Source: Calycina herbarum (taxonomy: Eukaryota; Ascomycota; Leotiomycetes; Helotiales; Pezizellaceae). From it: a DNA stretch of 64,000 nucleotides. A model generated the notes under the pieces. That model saw nothing but the letters and a program-made list of their open reading frames with translations. It did not search any database and was not told the DNA's origin. Where the stretch lies: contig LLEY01000003.1 in NCBI GenBank assembly GCA_001414485.1, forward strand, positions 620,001 to 684,000, read 5' to 3'. A program made the position numbers and the translations under genes. Below are positions 60,359 to 64,000 of this stretch, in pieces (positions within the stretch are counted from its first letter, which is position 1; every line of letters starts with the position of its first letter).

Positions 60359-60600
60359 TGTCAAGGGTTACACCCGTGGAATAAGTCTCGGAGTACTCCA
60401 GCGACGCATTCACGTGACCTCGCTTGGCAACGCATGGACGTGACAGAACCTTCGAGAGTACTCTTGGCAGAACCCTCTAGAATGAGCTGACTGAGTATAT
60501 AAGTTGGCAAGGACTCTGGCTTGGAAAGGACAATCGAATCTTCTTATACATAGACAGCCTCTGTAGTTCAATTCATTAGCACTTGCTACAAGCCCTGACA
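60359..60600 (+). mobile_element. 5' LTR of Gypsy element G3, unmutated
   Basis: 242 bp starting TGTCAAGGGTT and ending CCCTGACA (inverted ends TGTCA-GGG / CCC-TGACA). A TATA-like GTATATAAG lies near 60495. It interrupts the HeLo/kinase gene. CpA and TpG are retained, unlike the coding part of the same element. Confidence 0.75.
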
Positions 60601-60620
60601 TTAGATTCGATTCTCCTTAA

Positions 60621-60840
60621 CACTAGAACACATCGGGCCATTTTAGCAGCACTAGAACACATCGGGCCATTTTGGCAACACTGGAACACATCGGGCCTTT
60701 ATAGCAACACTGGAACTCAAGGGCCTTTACAGTAACACTAGAACATATTAGGCCATTTTGGCAACACTGGAACACAGCGGGCCTTTACAGCAACACTAGA
60801 ACTTACGGGCCATTTCACAGCATTTACGGAACTCACGGAC
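60621..60840 (+). repeat. 29-bp tandem repeat in the leader of G3
   Basis: Seven units begin at 60621, 60650, 60679, 60708, 60736, 60765 and 60794 (28-29 bp steps), plus a degenerate eighth at about 60821. Each starts CACTRGAAC and contains CGGGCC followed by TTT and GC. It lies between the LTR and the first gag-like sequence; retained CpA/TpG shows little RIP. Confidence 0.9.
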
Positions 60841-63800
60841 AATGGGAGAACCATAAGAAGGCGGTATACTGAATCAGCTACCTGCCTAGTTCCTATAGTA
60901 TGTTTAAGAGCAGTAGAATCAGTTAACATCTGCCTAAGAGGACGATCGTCTACGGATTACGAACAAGTAAAAGAAGGATAAGGAAGCTCGCTTATAAATA
61001 GTCTACAACGATAATAAACCTAGGAAATCTCTTCCTCTGCTACTAGAATTCTACGGAGACTCGGATAAGCTAGAAGCTTGGTTATAACAAGTACGAGCTA
61101 AAATCGAAGTCGACTACTATAGATATACTAAATACGTTAAGTTTTAGGTACTTAACGGATCCCTATAGAGTAAGGCGCTCCGTAGAATAGAAGTATAGGT
61201 ATAGGAACAGGGTAAGCTAGAGCTAGCTAATAATAGTGATTTCTTAGATCGAGTAGAGTTTGTGTTTAGAGACCTATAAGCTAAGGAAAGAGCGTAACGA
61301 AAGCTAGAATCCTTCTGCTAAGGCTTAAGACTATTTCTAGAGGTCTTTACGAAATAGCAAGCCCTGCTTATAGAGTCTAGAGAAGGATCTTAGCTAGACG
61401 ACGTAAAGAAGGTGTCTCTTAACTGAATCCTTAGTAACGAGTTAGTTAAGACGATGATTATAGTTCCTTCTTAACCTAACTTCGAGTCTTACTACTCTAT
61501 TATTAAAGAAATAGACGACTGCTTAAGAGCTTATAAAGCTTAAATATTAAGATCTAGGGCCTAGACTCTCTTAGAAACACTATAGACCTCTTAGAAACGC
61601 TTAACAGATACTATATAGTAGGTAATAAGTAGTAATATCGCTAATAGACTAAAAGTCACCTATAAGGCATCTATAGAGGGTATAGATTAGGAACTAGCAC
61701 CTACTAAAGTCTTAACAACTAGTACTAAGCGTGCTAAATAGGTGTCTTAGAAAGAATAAAGCAACTATGCTTATACTAGTCGCTGTCTTCGCTATAGAGC
61801 TACTAGTTATTTTATTTAAGAATGTCTATATAGACTACTAAGGCGACTTATAATAGCGGATTCGGTCTATAAATAGAAGGCAGAGGTTAAGGAAGTAGTA
61901 TTAGAATTAGAAGAAGAAGACGGTAATATCTCCTTAGATTCGGAAAACTAGTAGCTTCTATTAGAAAGCGTAGGTAGAGGCGACGAAGGGAGTTGTTAGT
62001 AATAGACACTTAGAGACATTTTAAGTAGGAATATATAGACGAAAAACCTCTTCTTATATCAGCTTTAGTAAATAGAGTAGCTACTTTATAAGCCTTAGTA
62101 GATTTAAGGTATTTAGTTTATAGAATTGTTTTATACTGTTTTATCCGTCGTTATTAGCTCTCTTATATACAAATCATACTAAGGCATTTACAGTTAGTAG
62201 AAGGAGTATTAGAGAATACTATATCCTAAGTAGTATCTTTTAGTATAAATATTAGAGGCTACTAGTAGAAACGGGTTTATACTTATATAGTCTCTAAGAT
62301 CGAGAGCTATAAAATAATTCTAAGAAAATCTTAGTTAAGAAGAGAGCAAGCTTTACTTAACGCTACTAAAGGATGCTTACTCTTCTAAGACTCTAGGTTA
62401 GAAGTTTATAGTAAGCTAGAAAAGTCTTACTCCTATAAGTAAGTAAGCATAGCTATCTTCTACTTTCTTATAGATCGTAAACGTAAGCTATAAGTTTTCT
62501 TAGCTAGCCTCGTAGATATTAGTAAAGCGTTAGTAGAGAAGAAGTATATAGACCCGTAGACAAAGCTACCTAGCTAGATCGGTCTAGAATTCTACCTAGC
62601 TTTTAATAGAAAAGAAGTAAACAAGTTACTAGTATACTAATAAGGAATTAATTATAGTATTAAGCTTTTACAGACGGACAGCGGATCTAAGAAGACAGTC
62701 TTATAGAGGCCACTCTATAATATATCACAGGACAAGCTATTAGTGCTTTGTAAAACCCTAACAGAGCTACTAGACAAGGAATTCATTTAAGTAAGCAACT
62801 CTCTAGCAGCTACGCTAGTACTCTTCGTATAGAAGCTAGGAGGGGGCCTACAGTTCTATTATAACTACTGAGTACTAAATAAGTTAACTTATAAGAACTA
62901 CTATCTATTACTCTTAATCTAAGAAACACTTAACTAGATTAGAAAAGTAAAGTAGTTTATAAAAATAGATATTATTACTACGTTTTATAAGATACGAATT
63001 AAGGAGGAAGACGAGTAGAAAACGGCTTTCTAGACACGCTTTAGGCTTTTTAAATAGCTTATTACCTCTTTTAAGCTTATAAATACTCTTAGCACTTTCT
63101 AGCGGTATATTAATTATATACTTTAAGAGTTCTTAGACAACTTTGTCTTAGTATATATCGACGATGTCTTAGTCTTTATAGATAGCACTTATAACCAGCA
63201 TCGTAAGTATATCTATAAAGTAATACAAAGGCTTTAAGATACTAGGCTATAGCTTAATATTAATAAGTACGAATTTAAAGTATAGTCTATAAAGTACCTT
63301 AGGTTTATTATAAAAGCAGGGAAAGGTTTACAGATAGACCTAGCTAAAATATAGACTATTATAGATTAGAAAGTACTAATAAAGGCAAAAGGCGTCCTTA
63401 GCTTCCTAGGATTTGCGAATTTCTATCGACGGTTTATTAAAGACTTTTTATAGATTACAGCTCCTCTCTACAAACTTATTAAAAAGGATATATCCTTCTA
63501 ATAGATAGACAAAGCGAATAGAGCCTTCGAACAGTTAAAGCAGGCCTTTATAGAGGCTCTAGTACTAGCTTAGTTTAATCTAGATTATAAGACAGTCTTA
63601 GAAACAGACTCCTCTAGATATTACTTAGGAGGCATACTCTCTTAAGTAAAGAATAGCGTTATATAGCCCGTAGCCTTCTTCTTAAAGAAACACGCACCTA
63701 CTGAATATAATTACCTAATATATAATAAGGAGTTATTAGTTATTATTCGTTATCTTAAGAAATAGAAAGCAGAGTTAAAAAGTATTAAGCAGTTTATAAT

Positions 63801-63961
63801 ACTTACAGATTATAAGAATCTTAAGTACTTTATAACAGTCTATAAACTGTTTAAAAGACAAATACAGTAGTAGTTAATACTTAGCAAGTTTAACCTAATT
63901 ATCTAATACCGCCTAAGTAAAGAGAGAGGACTACTAGATATACTAATAAGAAGAGACTAAG

Positions 63962-64000
63962 TGTAACGAAACTCAAACAAACTAAACAAAGGTGACTAAG
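63962..64000 (-). mobile_element. start of family S LTR (minus orientation), cut by window end
   Basis: TGTAACGAAACTCAAAC at 63962 is the reverse complement of the 3' end of the solo LTRs at 41387 and 53514, and is unmutated (CpA/TpG kept). It is inserted in or beside G3. Confidence 0.75.

Larger units (their letters stand above)
60359..63961 (+). mobile_element. RIP-inactivated Ty3/Gypsy element G3
   Basis: After the LTR and tandem repeat, about 60.9-63.9 kb is a stop-riddled plus-strand gag-pol. The gag/protease region lies at about 61.0-62.5 kb and RT at about 62.75-63.3 kb with an intact YIDDVLVF core at 63151-63180. An RNase H start follows at about 63.6 kb. The 3' part is not reached, because another LTR starts at 63962. 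TGG codons read as TAG throughout, as RIP predicts. Confidence 0.75.

Noticed and set aside
60601..60620. tRNA-like GATTCGATTC directly after the LTR
   Set aside because: It could be part of a primer-binding site, but no cloverleaf can be formed and the complementary tRNA end was not identified.
60621..60840. CRISPR-like array
   Set aside because: Contiguous 29-bp units without spacers in a eukaryotic retroelement leader; a tandem repeat, not CRISPR.

Overview
The window looks like nuclear DNA of a filamentous ascomycete. Genes carry short introns (about 50-115 nt) with GTRNGT-like donors and YAG acceptors, and the gene set is typical (Mtc1, GH92 mannosidase, GT25, PurU, a multi-intron P450, a HeLo/kinase gene, a DUF7730-type gene). 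Repeats are destroyed by C-to-T change in CpA context on both strands, the signature of repeat-induced point mutation (RIP). A leotiomycete is my best guess but is not proven by the sequence.

Layout. 1-11.3 kb is gene-poor and of moderate GC. It holds about ten diverged copies of a short conserved element, each with paired TGTCG boxes exactly 18 bp apart, plus two MITE-like hairpins and one RIP relic. 11.4-18.1 kb holds an intron-bearing Mtc1-family gene (minus), a divergent AT-hook-like nuclear protein gene (plus) and an isochorismatase-family hydrolase (plus). A 73-aa cysteine-containing secreted protein lies at 18.6-18.9 kb (minus). 18.9-23.4 kb is mostly gene-free with two more hairpin elements. 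23.4-25.4 kb is a complete 10-exon cytochrome P450. 25.8-27.6 kb is a DUF7730-like gene whose reading frame seems broken. 28.3-29.0 kb is a small secreted protein (4 exons) and 29.8-32.5 kb a six-exon GH92 mannosidase, both minus. 35.1-39.5 kb holds three plus-strand genes: a secreted epoxide-hydrolase-like enzyme, formyltetrahydrofolate deformylase and a GT25 glycosyltransferase.

39.6-55.5 kb is an island of nested LTR retrotransposons almost without CpA and TpG, hence nearly without ATG codons. Target-site duplications resolve one GC-rich solo LTR, two solo LTRs of a second family and a 3.45-kb Gypsy element nested inside a larger minus-strand Gypsy element, with an inverted partial copy beside it. 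55.5-60.4 kb returns to genic sequence: a kinase-DH-PH-like fusion gene (minus) and, head to head, a HeLo-like/kinase-like gene cut at its presumed catalytic loop by a fourth LTR retrotransposon (LTR 60359-60600) that runs to 63961. The last 39 bases begin another LTR.

How the genes relate: they are mostly unrelated housekeeping, secretory or accessory genes. The likeliest functional pairings are the head-to-head Mtc1/nuclear-protein pair sharing a 526-bp promoter, and the divergent kinase-DH / HeLo-kinase pair. All splice models were read by eye from splice sites and frame continuity.
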